Shown here: in pieces, positions 19,476 through 27,566 of the stretch
Position numbering within the stretch: the first letter of the stretch is position 1
Layout of the letters: each line of letters begins with the position of its first letter
Source: a bacterium
Lineage (GTDB): Bacteria; Pseudomonadota; Gammaproteobacteria; Burkholderiales; Burkholderiaceae_C
Length of the DNA stretch: 36,071 bases
Assembly (NCBI GenBank): GCA_030824555.1
Contig: JAVBXK010000138.1
Coordinates: 1-36,071 of the forward strand
Reading direction: 5' to 3'
The notes under the pieces: model-generated
Database searches by the model: none
What the model was told of the DNA's origin: nothing
What the model saw: only the letters and a program-made list of their open reading frames with translations
Position numbers and translations under genes: made by a program

Positions 19476-20558
19476 ATGCGACAAACCCAACCCTTGAAGT
19501 TCCTCATGCCCGGCTGGTTTTCGGTGGTCATGGGGCTGACCGGGCTGGCCCTGGCCTGGCGCAGTGCAGAGGCCGCGTTGGGTGAGTCGGCCTTGGGCGT
19601 GTCGCTGGTGCTCGGTGTGCTGGCTGCCCTGGTCTGCGTGGTGTTGCTGGTGTTGTCTGCTGTGCGCGCGAACCTGTACAACGCGGCACTGGCCGAGGAC
19701 TTGCGCCACCCCGTGCGCCACGCCTTTGTGGCGGCGCTGCCGGTGTCGTTGCTGCTGCTGGCATCGCTGGCCACAGCGCTGGGGCAAACGGGGGGGCTGA
19801 CCGATGCCATCTGGTGGCTGGGTTCGTTGGGTCAGCTGGGTGCAACCGTCTGGGTGCTCAAACGCTGGTTGGTGCCCACGCCGGTGGCGGCGGTACCCGT
19901 TGCACCTTCCGGGCTGCAGGGCCTGATCGATGGGGCAATGATGTCCCCTTCCACACCGAAACCCGCCGCCCCGGTGGCGTTCTGGCCAGTGGTCACGCCT
20001 GTGCTGCTCATTCCTGTGGTGGGCAACGTGCTGGCACCGTTGGCGGGCATGGCGTTGGGCCATGGCGTGTGGGCCATGGCTCAGTTTGGCATGGGTGTGT
20101 TGCTGTGGCCGGTGGTGCTGACGCTGCTGCTGGTGCGCCGTGCTGCGCAAGGCGCGCTGCCTGATCGGTTGTTGCCCACCTGGTTCATCACCATTGCGCC
20201 GCCGTCAGTCATCGGGCTGGTCTGGGCACACAGCCAGGCAGGGTTGTCGTGGGTGGCGGGCGCTTGGGGCGTTGCGCTGTTCTTCGTGCTCCTGACGGCA
20301 ACGGTGGCGCGCCAGGCCGTGACACAGCCGTTCTCGTTGACGTTCTGGGCCTTGTCGTTCCCGTTGGCTGCGTTCACATCGCTCACTCTGACGCTGGCCC
20401 AGCTGGCGGGGTCGTCCGCACTTCAGATGGCCGGGACACTCATGCTGGCGCTGGTGTCGCTGGTGGTGTTCGGACTGTGCCTGGCCACAGTACGCGGGTT
20501 GCGTGAGGGCAGCCTGCTGGCGCCCGAACCCGTGGCTGCGATATTGCCTGCTGCATAA
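19476..20558 (+). CDS. SLAC1/TehA (TDT) family anion transporter
   Basis: 360 aa with about ten hydrophobic helices and almost no soluble part. The start of the fold is the family-like PGWFSVVMGLTGLALAW, and a related internal segment PTWFITIAPPSVIGL marks the second half. This pattern is typical of TDT proteins (TehA, plant SLAC1, yeast sulfite exporter Ssu1, fungal malate permeases). The substrate is probably an anion; sulfite is attractive given the neighbours, but that is inference. No Shine-Dalgarno precedes the ATG at 19476. A second possible start is the Met of MPGWF at 19506. A terminator-like hairpin lies just upstream, so it may be expressed only by readthrough or from a promoter I did not see. 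Confidence 0.85.
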   Translation: MRQTQPLKFLMPGWFSVVMGLTGLALAWRSAEAALGESALGVSLVLGVLAALVCVVLLVLSAVRANLYNAALAEDLRHPVRHAFVAALPVSLLLLASLATALGQTGGLTDAIWWLGSLGQLGATVWVLKRWLVPTPVAAVPVAPSGLQGLIDGAMMSPSTPKPAAPVAFWPVVTPVLLIPVVGNVLAPLAGMALGHGVWAMAQFGMGVLLWPVVLTLLLVRRAAQGALPDRLLPTWFITIAPPSVIGLVWAHSQAGLSWVAGAWGVALFFVLLTATVARQAVTQPFSLTFWALSFPLAAFTSLTLTLAQLAGSSALQMAGTLMLALVSLVVFGLCLATVRGLREGSLLAPEPVAAILPAA

Positions 20559-20566
20559 ATTCAAAC

Positions 20567-20612
20567 AAAATAGTGCCTTAGCGCTTTATTGGTGTGCATA
20601 GTTAGCTATAGT
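20567..20612 (+). repeat. AT-rich repeat-like element B, downstream of the SLAC1-type gene
   Basis: AAAATAGTGCCTTAGCGC (20567-20584) and its AT-rich continuation resemble element A after alr, and in the reverse sense element C inside gatA (shared GCCT..AGC.CTTT core). It begins 9 bp after the TAA. A TATAGT at 20607-20612 is a fair -10, with TTTATT 16 bp upstream as a poor -35. The element might therefore contribute a promoter to the MFS gene, but this is weak. Confidence 0.5.
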
Positions 20613-20685
20613 TTGCACTTTCCGTTTGCAAAAGCTCTCGTCGCTGTGACGGCAGCGTTGGCGCAAATGCAATGCACGTCAGGCT

Positions 20686-21963
20686 TTGATCCGCACCCCT
20701 CTTCAACCCGCTTTCTTGGTCATTTTGTCTGGTGTGGTGGCCGCGCTCCACATCGGCAAATTGCCGCCTGCCATTCCCCTGCTGCAAAGCGAGCTGGGGG
20801 TCACGTTGGTCGAGGCTGGGTTTCTGTTGTCCATGGTCCAGCTGGCGGGCATGTTGGTCGGTGTGCTGGTTGGGCTGGCTGCCGATGGATTCGGGCTGCG
20901 CCGCAGTTTGTTGTGTGGCCTGGGTTTGCTGGCCGTGGCCAGTGGGTTGGGCGCGCTGGCGCGGCACCCCGGTGCGCTGCTGGCCTTGCGCGCCATGGAG
21001 GGCATGGGGGTGCTGATGGTGGCGCTGCCTGCCCCCAGCCTCATCCGCCAGACCGTGCCTGCTTTGCAGCTGGCCCGCAAGTTGGGCCTGTGGGGTGCTT
21101 ACATGCCCACTGGCACGGCTTTGGCCTTGCTGGTGGGACCGTTTGTGTTGGGTGAAGTCGGTTGGGCTGGCTGGTGGGCCGCCCTGGCGCTGCTGACCAC
21201 GTGCATGTGGGGCCTGGCGTGGTCAGGGCTGCCCCGCGCACCGCGTGTCGGTGCTGCGGTGGCCACGCCCGGTTTGCAGCCTGGGCAGCGTGTGACGGTG
21301 ACCCTGTGCCGACAGTCCTCTGTGTTGAACCCGTCGCCGGCTGACCCATCTGCCTGGGAGCGGTTGCGGCAGACGCTCACAGCGCGCGGGCCGTGGCTCG
21401 TGGCGTTGGCGTTTGCCATGTATTCCAGCCAATGGTTGGCCGTGGTGGGTTTTTTGCCATCCGTGTACGCGCAGTCGGGCGTGTCGGGGCAGCTGGCAGG
21501 TGTGCTCACCGCACTGGTGTGTGCGGCCAACATCCTGGGCAATGTGGGTGCAGGGCGCTTGCTGCAGCGTGGCATGCCACCCAAGCGCTTGCTCTACGTG
21601 GGTTTTCTGACCATGGGCCTGACGGCCTTCCTGGCCTTCCATCCCTTGACCGCTCAGGCACCTGCATGGCGTTATGTCAGCGTGGTGCTTTTTTCTGCTG
21701 TGGGTGGGGTTGTGCCGGGCACGCTGTTTTCATTGGCGGTGGCGCTTGCCCCCACTCAGCGCACGGTGTCCACCACGGTCGGCTGGGTGCAGCAATGCTC
21801 GTCCACAGGGCAGTTTGTCGGGCCACCCGTGGTGGCGTGGGTGGCCGGGCTGGTCGGTGGCTGGCATTGGACCTGGGCCGCCACCGGTGCCGCTGCCCTG
21901 ATTGGGCTGCTGCTGGTGCGCCAGTTGCCCGGCGTACCTGATGCGCCAGGTGCGGGTCACTGA
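20686..21963 (+). CDS. MFS transporter
   Basis: 425 aa, twelve hydrophobic helices, inner membrane. Between TM2 and TM3 the MFS-type loop reads GLAADGFGLRRSLL, an acceptable variant of GxxxDxxGRR. A charged central loop (about residues 190-235) separates the two halves. The second half contains LQRGMPPKRLL at the equivalent loop. It resembles the CynX/NimT-like branch of general MFS exporters, but no substrate can be assigned. The start is uncertain. TTG at 20686 is the furthest upstream candidate in frame and gives a full first helix, but it lacks a properly spaced Shine-Dalgarno. A GTG a short distance inside would truncate TM1. No ATG is available. Confidence 0.85.
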   Translation: MIRTPLQPAFLVILSGVVAALHIGKLPPAIPLLQSELGVTLVEAGFLLSMVQLAGMLVGVLVGLAADGFGLRRSLLCGLGLLAVASGLGALARHPGALLALRAMEGMGVLMVALPAPSLIRQTVPALQLARKLGLWGAYMPTGTALALLVGPFVLGEVGWAGWWAALALLTTCMWGLAWSGLPRAPRVGAAVATPGLQPGQRVTVTLCRQSSVLNPSPADPSAWERLRQTLTARGPWLVALAFAMYSSQWLAVVGFLPSVYAQSGVSGQLAGVLTALVCAANILGNVGAGRLLQRGMPPKRLLYVGFLTMGLTAFLAFHPLTAQAPAWRYVSVVLFSAVGGVVPGTLFSLAVALAPTQRTVSTTVGWVQQCSSTGQFVGPPVVAWVAGLVGGWHWTWAATGAAALIGLLLVRQLPGVPDAPGAGH

Positions 21964-22067
21964 TTTCTGCCTGTGGGCAACAGCGGGTATCAGGGTTTCA
22001 ACCGATGGTTCCTGGCCGATGGGCAGGCCGTGATGCGTTGTAATGTCGGCTTCATGGACATGACCTC

Positions 22068-23780
22068 ATGCAAGACCTGACTTTCGACACCATCATCGTG
22101 GGCGCTGGCACGGCCGGTTGTCTGTTGGCCAACCGCCTGTCGGCCGATGCCTCGCGCAAGGTGCTGCTGATCGAGGCGGGCCGCAAAGACGACTACCACT
22201 GGATCCACATTCCCGTGGGCTACCTGTACTGCATCGGCAACCCCCGCACCGACTGGCTGTACCAGACCGAGCCCGATGCCGGGCTGAACGGGCGCAGCCT
22301 GCGCTACCCCCGTGGCAAGACCTTGGGTGGCTGTTCCAGCATCAACGGCATGATCTACATGCGCGGACAGTCCCGCGACTACGACCAGTGGGCCCGCCTG
22401 ACGGGTGACGACAGCTGGTCGTGGGACAACAGCCTGGCCTATTTCAAACTGCACGAAGACCACCACAAAGGCGCAGATGCGCACCATGGCGCCAAAGGCA
22501 CGGCATCGCCCCTGTTGCTGGGCGACGACACGGTGTACGGCAAGGTGATGCGGCACCACCAGACGGGTGGTGAGTGGCGGGTCGAGCGGCAGCGCTTGCG
22601 CTGGGATGTGCTCGACGCGTTCGCGCAGGCAGCCCAGCAAGCGGGCATTCCCGCGACCGACGACTTCAACCGTGGCAACAACGAGGGGGTGGGCTACTTC
22701 GAGGTCAATCAGAAGTCGGGCTGGCGCTGGAACACCGCCAAGGCCTTTCTGCGCCCCAAGTGTTATGGACGCCCCAATTTCGAGATGTGGACCTCGGCCC
22801 AGGTCAACCGCCTGATCCTTGAGACACAAGCCGACGGTAGCCAGCGTTGCACGGGCGTGCAGGTCTGGACGGGTCAGGAAATGGTGATCGCCCATGCCAC
22901 GAAAGAGGTGGTCCTGAGCGCCGGCGCCATTGGCAGCCCGCAAATTTTGCAGTTGTCGGGGATCGGCCCGGCACCCTTGCTGCGGCAGCACGGCATCGAT
23001 GTGAAAGTTGACCTGCCCGGTGTGGGCAGCAATTTGCAAGACCATTTGCAGATCCGCACGGTGTTCAAGGTGACGGGCGTGACCACGTTGAACACGCTGG
23101 CCAACTCGTTATGGGGCAAGGCGCAGATCGGGCTGGAATATGCACTCAAACGATCCGGCCCCATGAGCATGGCCCCCAGTCAGCTGGGTGCGTTCACCCG
23201 CAGCGACCCGTCACAGCCCTGGCCCAACGTGGAGTACCACGTGCAACCCTTGAGCCTGGACGCTTTCGGCGAACCGCTGCACAGCTTCCCGGCGTTCACC
23301 GCCAGTGTGTGCAACCTCAACCCCACCAGCCGGGGCACGGTGCACATCCGTTCTGCCAATTTTGAAGATGCCCCCGCCATTGCCCCCAACTACCTGGCCA
23401 CGCAGGCCGACCAGCGTGTGGCTGTCGACAGCCTGCGGCTGACCCGGCGCATTGCCGCCCAGCCCGCACTGGCGGCGTACGCGCCACAGGAGTTCAAGCC
23501 GGGCACCCAGTACCAGACAGATGATGAGCTGGTGCGCTTGGCCGGTGACATTGCCACGACCATTTTTCACCCCACCGGCACCACGGCCATGGGGCGGGTG
23601 GATGACCCGATGGCCGTTCTCGATTCGCACCTGCGGGTGCTCGACGGTCGCGGGGGGCGTGTGGCCGGCTTGCGTGTGGTGGACGCGGGGGCCATGCCCA
23701 CCATCACCAGTGGCAATACCAACAGCCCCACGCTGATGATGGCCGAGCAGGCAGCACGCTGGATCATGCAAGGCGATTGA
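22068..23780 (+). CDS. GMC family FAD-dependent oxidoreductase (choline/alcohol dehydrogenase-like)
   Basis: 570 aa, cytoplasmic flavoprotein that oxidises an alcohol substrate. The FAD-binding Rossmann motif is VGAGTAGCLLANRLS (GxGxxG at 12-17), followed by VLLIEAG. GMC signature 1 is PRGKTLGGCSSINGMIYMRG and signature 2 is GAIGSPQILQLSGIGP. Near the C-terminus the catalytic His is H501 in FHPTGTTAMG, and the Asn lies in SGNTNSPT (N550/N552). It is close to BetA in length and layout. However, no betB, betI or choline transporter is nearby, so a broader alcohol dehydrogenase is as likely as choline dehydrogenase. It follows the MFS gene by 104 bp; whether they share a transcript is unclear. 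Confidence 0.92.
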   Translation: MQDLTFDTIIVGAGTAGCLLANRLSADASRKVLLIEAGRKDDYHWIHIPVGYLYCIGNPRTDWLYQTEPDAGLNGRSLRYPRGKTLGGCSSINGMIYMRGQSRDYDQWARLTGDDSWSWDNSLAYFKLHEDHHKGADAHHGAKGTASPLLLGDDTVYGKVMRHHQTGGEWRVERQRLRWDVLDAFAQAAQQAGIPATDDFNRGNNEGVGYFEVNQKSGWRWNTAKAFLRPKCYGRPNFEMWTSAQVNRLILETQADGSQRCTGVQVWTGQEMVIAHATKEVVLSAGAIGSPQILQLSGIGPAPLLRQHGIDVKVDLPGVGSNLQDHLQIRTVFKVTGVTTLNTLANSLWGKAQIGLEYALKRSGPMSMAPSQLGAFTRSDPSQPWPNVEYHVQPLSLDAFGEPLHSFPAFTASVCNLNPTSRGTVHIRSANFEDAPAIAPNYLATQADQRVAVDSLRLTRRIAAQPALAAYAPQEFKPGTQYQTDDELVRLAGDIATTIFHPTGTTAMGRVDDPMAVLDSHLRVLDGRGGRVAGLRVVDAGAMPTITSGNTNSPTLMMAEQAARWIMQGD

Positions 23781-23968
23781 TTGGGCAAACGGCGGTGCTG
23801 TCTGTCCACCCAAGGGAAAGCACCAATGTGCAAGCCTAAGGCCTGACGCTACATTCTCGGCATCGTTTGCAGACGCCCGCACAAGGGCCAAGCAAACCAA
23901 AAGGCCGAGGAGACAACTTTCGCCTTCGTCAGCATGTCATGGCTCATCAGAGGCCATCAGCTGGCTTC

Positions 23969-23997
23969 AAAAAACGCCGGTGTCCCCGGCGTTTTTT
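23969..23997 (+). terminator. Strong intrinsic terminator between the GMC and TSUP genes
   Basis: AAAAAACGCCGG (23969-23980) pairs perfectly with CCGGCGTTTTTT (23986-23997) around TGTCC. It has a T6 run and, on the other side, an A6 run, so it can act both ways. The 188 bp from the GMC stop to this hairpin carry no obvious gene. There is a small stem ATGGC/GCCAT just upstream, and an AGGAG-like sequence near 23909 with no suitable start codon. Confidence 0.9.
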
Positions 23998-24029
23998 CGT
24001 TGGTGGGTGCGTCCGATACCATCGCCCTG

Positions 24030-24785
24030 ATGGACATCCTGATTGCCGCCCTGGCCTCATTGCTTGCCGGATTCGTTGACGCCATCGTGGGCGGCGGCGG
24101 TCTCATTTTGCTGCCTGCCTTGTTTTCGGTGTTCCCTTCGGCTGCACCTGCCACAGTGCTGGGCATCAACAAAGGCTCCTCCATATGGGGCACTGCCGTG
24201 GCCACATGGCAATACGCCCAGCGCGTGGACATGCGCTGGGCTGCCCTTGTCCCCGGCGCGTTGTGCGCGCTCGGTGGCTCCTGGAGCGGTGCCTGGCTGG
24301 TGACGCAAGTGTCTCCCGATGTGTTGCGGCGGTTGCTGCCTGTTGCCTTGCTGGTGGTGTTTTTCTACACGCTGCTGCGCAAGGACTTCGGTCAAAACCA
24401 TGTGCCCCGGTTTCATGGGCGCGCTGAAGCATGGGCCATGGGTGCCCTGGGGCTGGTCATCGGGTTTTACGATGGATTTTTTGGCCCCGGCACAGGCAGC
24501 TTCTTCGTGTTCATTCTGGTCAGGTGGTTGCGCTACGACTTCATGCACGCCAGTGCCGCAGCCAAGCTGCTCAACACAGCATCCAACCTGGCGGCGTTGA
24601 GCCTGTTTGCCTGGGGCGGGCACATCTGGTGGTCGGTGGTGGCGGTCACGGCGGTGGCCAACGTGTTGGGCAGCGTACTGGGTGCGCGGCTGGCCATCAA
24701 ACACGGCTCGGGCTTCGTTCGCGTGTTTTTCATGATCGTGGTCGCCGCACTGATCGTCAAGGCCGGCATGACAGCCTACTCATGA
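24030..24785 (+). CDS. TSUP family transporter (TauE/SafE)
   Basis: 251 aa, about eight hydrophobic helices in two related halves. The repeated TSUP motif is seen as GFVDAIVGGGGLILLPAL near residue 14 and again as GFYDGFFGPGTGSFF near residue 139. TSUP proteins move sulfite, sulfoacetate, taurine-derived or other small organic anions across the inner membrane. I chose the ATG at 24030 because the longer in-frame start at 23934 would translate through the strong terminator at 23969-23997. No Shine-Dalgarno is visible. A GATACC at 24015-24020 could be a -10, which would make the mRNA nearly leaderless. It converges on mrdA with a 34-bp gap. Confidence 0.88.
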   Translation: MDILIAALASLLAGFVDAIVGGGGLILLPALFSVFPSAAPATVLGINKGSSIWGTAVATWQYAQRVDMRWAALVPGALCALGGSWSGAWLVTQVSPDVLRRLLPVALLVVFFYTLLRKDFGQNHVPRFHGRAEAWAMGALGLVIGFYDGFFGPGTGSFFVFILVRWLRYDFMHASAAAKLLNTASNLAALSLFAWGGHIWWSVVAVTAVANVLGSVLGARLAIKHGSGFVRVFFMIVVAALIVKAGMTAYS

Positions 24786-24819
24786 GCGCTCCCAGACCTG
24801 TCGCGTTGCGCCAGAGGCC

Positions 24820-26997
24820 CTAGGGGGATGAGAACGCCTGGGAGCGGCCCGGCGTTTCTTCATGAGGGCGTGCGGGTGCCGCGAGGGCAGGGTCGGTACC
24901 GGGTGTGGCGTTCAGCGCCGGGGTCGCTGGCGGCGGCACATGCTGGGTTTGTGTGGCAGGGGGCGTGGTGGGGCTGATGCCGTCAGTGCGCACGGGCGCG
25001 GCGGCATGGCCCACAGCGGTTGCCGGGCTGGGCGTGGCAGCTGACAGCGGTGTGGGTGGCCAAGGTATCTCGCTCGCCTTGCGGGGTTTGCCGATGGGTG
25101 CGGCAGCCAGGCCAGATTGCACCGCTTTCAAATCTTCGTCGTTGGGGTACTGGTCCAGCAGCACGTAATCGAAAACACGTCGCGCAATGGGGGCTGCGTG
25201 TGCTGCACCGAATCCGGCGTTTTCCACGACGATGGCCAAGGCCACCATGGGCTTGTCGGCGGGCGCGAAAGCGATGTAGAGCGAGTGGTCGCGCTGGTGT
25301 TCCTCAATTTTTCGGACGTCGTATTTGTCTTTTTGTCCAATCGTCACAGCCTGTGCGGTGCCGGTTTTACCCGCGCTGAGGTAGGGTGCGCCGGCAAACA
25401 CGCGTGTAGAGGTGCCTTCCTGCGTCACACCCACCATGGCCCGTACCACGGCTTCCACGTGCGTGGCGTTGAGTCCCAGGGATTCACCGGGTGGTCGCTC
25501 CAGCGGTTGGCGCAAGCGGGTGATCGCATCTTCGGTGGCCAGACCCAGGTGTGGCGTGTGCTTGATGCCTCGGTTGGCCACAATGGCCGTGGCCTGGGCC
25601 AGTTGCAGCATGGTGAAGCTGTTGTAGCCCTGTCCGATGCCCAACGAGATGGTTTCGCCAGCGTACCAGCGTTGCAGTTCAGGGCGTTTGTAGTTGCGGC
25701 GTTTCCACGCCTGGCTGGGCAACACGCCGCGGACTTCTCCCTTCAGGTCCAGCCCGGTGATCTGGCCAAAACCCAATGGCTTCATGAAATCGTGGATGGC
25801 ATCCACGCCCAAGTCGTTGGCCAGTGCGTAGTAGTACACGTTGCTGGATTTCACGATGCTGCGGTGCAGATCGACCGCACCCAGCCCGGCATCGCCGTGG
25901 CTGCGGAATCTGTGGTCGCCAAACATCCAATAGCCCGGATCGTTGGTGATGGCCTGTGGCGTGCGCTTGCCGGAAGCCAGTGCGGCCAGGCCCATGAAGG
26001 GCTTGTAGGTCGAGCCCGGTGGATAGGTGCCGCGCAAGGCCCGGTTGAGCAGGGGCTTCTCGATGGACTCGTTCAGCATCTTCCAGTTTTCGACATCGAT
26101 GCCGTCCACAAACAGGTTCGGGTCGAATGTGGGCTTGCTGACAAACGCCAGCACCTCGCCGTTGCGCGGGTCCAGTGCCACCAGTGCGCCACGCCTCGCA
26201 CCGAACATCTCTTCCACCAGCTTCTGCAGTTTGATGTCCAGCGTCAGGATGACGGTGTTGCCAGGGGTGGCCGAGGTGCGGTTCAGTGTGCGCACAGCGC
26301 GTCCGCCGGCAGACGTTTCGATCTGGTCGAACCCGGTCAGGCCATGCAGCTGCTGCTCGAAGCTCTGCTCGATACCCAGTTTGCCGATGTACTCCGTGCC
26401 TCGGTAGTTGGCCCGGTCTTCATCCGGCCAGTCTTCCATCTGGGTTTTTTCTGTCCGGTTGATGCGTCCGATGTAGCCCACCACATGGCTGGCGACTTCT
26501 TCGTACGGGTATTGGCGAAACAGCCGGGCCTTGATTTCCACACCTGGAAACTTGAACCTCAGAGCGGTGAAACGTGCCACTTCGGCATCGGTCAGCCGTG
26601 TGCGGATGGGTAGCGAGTCAAAGTTGCGCGACTCATCACGCAGGCGTTTGAAGCGCTTGCGATCGCGTGGCTGGATGTCGACGATCTTGGCCAGTTCTTC
26701 GATGACTTCGTCCACGTCCCCCACGCGTGAAGGTGTGATTTCCAGTGTGTAGGCCGAATAGTTGGTCGCCAGCGCAATGCCATTGCGGTCCAGAATCAGG
26801 CCCCGGTGCGGGACGATGGGCAGCACTGCCGTGCGGTTGCTTTCAGCCTGTGCTTTCAGGTCCTCGTGACGCGTCACTTGCAGGAAATAGGCCCTTGTCC
26901 CGATCAGGCCAAACGCCACCAGGACAAACAGCGTCGCGATCCACACACGGGCGCGGAAACGCGACAGGTCTGCCTCGACATCACGCAGAGCGGTCAC
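24820..26997 (-). CDS. mrdA: Penicillin-binding protein 2 (peptidoglycan DD-transpeptidase)
   Basis: 725 aa. PBP2 cross-links lateral-wall peptidoglycan in the elongasome. A single N-terminal TM (about residues 18-36) precedes the pedestal domain with PHRGLILDRNG. The transpeptidase motifs are SxxK at S329-K332 (PPGSTYKP), SxN at S384-N386 (KSSN) and KTG at 544-546. The protein has a roughly 85-residue Pro/Ala/Thr-rich tail beyond residue 640, longer than usual and probably disordered. The start is GTG, with AAGGA directly upstream inside the 12-bp gap from mreD. It is last in the mreBCD-mrdA operon. rodA does not follow. Confidence 0.96.
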   Translation of the reverse strand: MTALRDVEADLSRFRARVWIATLFVLVAFGLIGTRAYFLQVTRHEDLKAQAESNRTAVLPIVPHRGLILDRNGIALATNYSAYTLEITPSRVGDVDEVIEELAKIVDIQPRDRKRFKRLRDESRNFDSLPIRTRLTDAEVARFTALRFKFPGVEIKARLFRQYPYEEVASHVVGYIGRINRTEKTQMEDWPDEDRANYRGTEYIGKLGIEQSFEQQLHGLTGFDQIETSAGGRAVRTLNRTSATPGNTVILTLDIKLQKLVEEMFGARRGALVALDPRNGEVLAFVSKPTFDPNLFVDGIDVENWKMLNESIEKPLLNRALRGTYPPGSTYKPFMGLAALASGKRTPQAITNDPGYWMFGDHRFRSHGDAGLGAVDLHRSIVKSSNVYYYALANDLGVDAIHDFMKPLGFGQITGLDLKGEVRGVLPSQAWKRRNYKRPELQRWYAGETISLGIGQGYNSFTMLQLAQATAIVANRGIKHTPHLGLATEDAITRLRQPLERPPGESLGLNATHVEAVVRAMVGVTQEGTSTRVFAGAPYLSAGKTGTAQAVTIGQKDKYDVRKIEEHQRDHSLYIAFAPADKPMVALAIVVENAGFGAAHAAPIARRVFDYVLLDQYPNDEDLKAVQSGLAAAPIGKPRKASEIPWPPTPLSAATPSPATAVGHAAAPVRTDGISPTTPPATQTQHVPPPATPALNATPGTDPALAAPARPHEETPGRSQAFSSP

Positions 26998-27009
26998 GTG
27001 GGTCCTTGG

Positions 27010-27540
27010 TCAGAGCGGGCGGTTTTCATCGGGGTCGTGCGCCCGCCGCTGGGGTGCGAGCAACAGCATCGATGCCACGGGCCACAGAACGGCGGTCAGT
27101 ACGGGCGCGAGCAGCACAGTCCAACCAGGAAACACGCCGCCAGAAAACACCCTGATCGTGGTGACCAGTGCCTGTGCCGCAGCAAACAGGGGCAACACGT
27201 GTGCGGCCTGTGTGGTCACGGGGAACCACACCAGCCGCCTGTGGATGGAGATGGCCAAGAAGCCCAACACAGTGTAGGCCAGTGCATGTTGGCCCAGCAA
27301 GGCTGTCTGGTGGACGTCCATGGCCAGCCCAAATGCGAAGGCGGCACCCACGCTCACACGCTGTGGCTGGTGGACGTTCCAGAAGACCAGTGTCAACGCC
27401 AGCAGGTCAGGGAGCCATGCGGCCCGTCCCATGCCACCGGCATTGAGCAACATGTTGCCCATCAGTGCCGCAATCAGGCTACCCCATATGAAGATGGGGC
27501 TGGCAGGCAGCAGCAGGGGTTGGCCGGGGCGCATGATCAT
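27010..27540 (-). CDS. mreD: Rod shape-determining protein MreD
   Basis: 176 aa, inner-membrane protein of the elongasome with five to six hydrophobic helices. It begins MIMRPGQPLLLPASPIFIWG, followed by helices around LLALTLVFWNV, GAAFAFGLAMDV, ALAYTVLGFLAI and the C-terminal TVLLAPVLTAVLWPVASMLL. The ATG at 27540 has AGGA about 10 nt upstream; the longer in-frame start at 27705 would lie inside mreC. Sequence conservation in MreD is low, so identity rests on hydrophobic pattern, length and position between mreC and mrdA. Confidence 0.93.
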   Translation of the reverse strand: MIMRPGQPLLLPASPIFIWGSLIAALMGNMLLNAGGMGRAAWLPDLLALTLVFWNVHQPQRVSVGAAFAFGLAMDVHQTALLGQHALAYTVLGFLAISIHRRLVWFPVTTQAAHVLPLFAAAQALVTTIRVFSGGVFPGWTVLLAPVLTAVLWPVASMLLLAPQRRAHDPDENRPL

Positions 27541-27566
27541 GGCGAAGTGTCCTGATGGATGCGTGG

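Noticed and set aside
23934-24029. 32-residue N-terminal extension of the TSUP gene
   Set aside because: It would be translated through a strong intrinsic terminator at 23969-23997, and the family fold starts at the later ATG.
25117-26613. Plus-strand open frame of 498 codons opposite mrdA
   Set aside because: mrdA has all three transpeptidase motifs across this stretch. The antisense translation shows no family features and no ribosome binding site.
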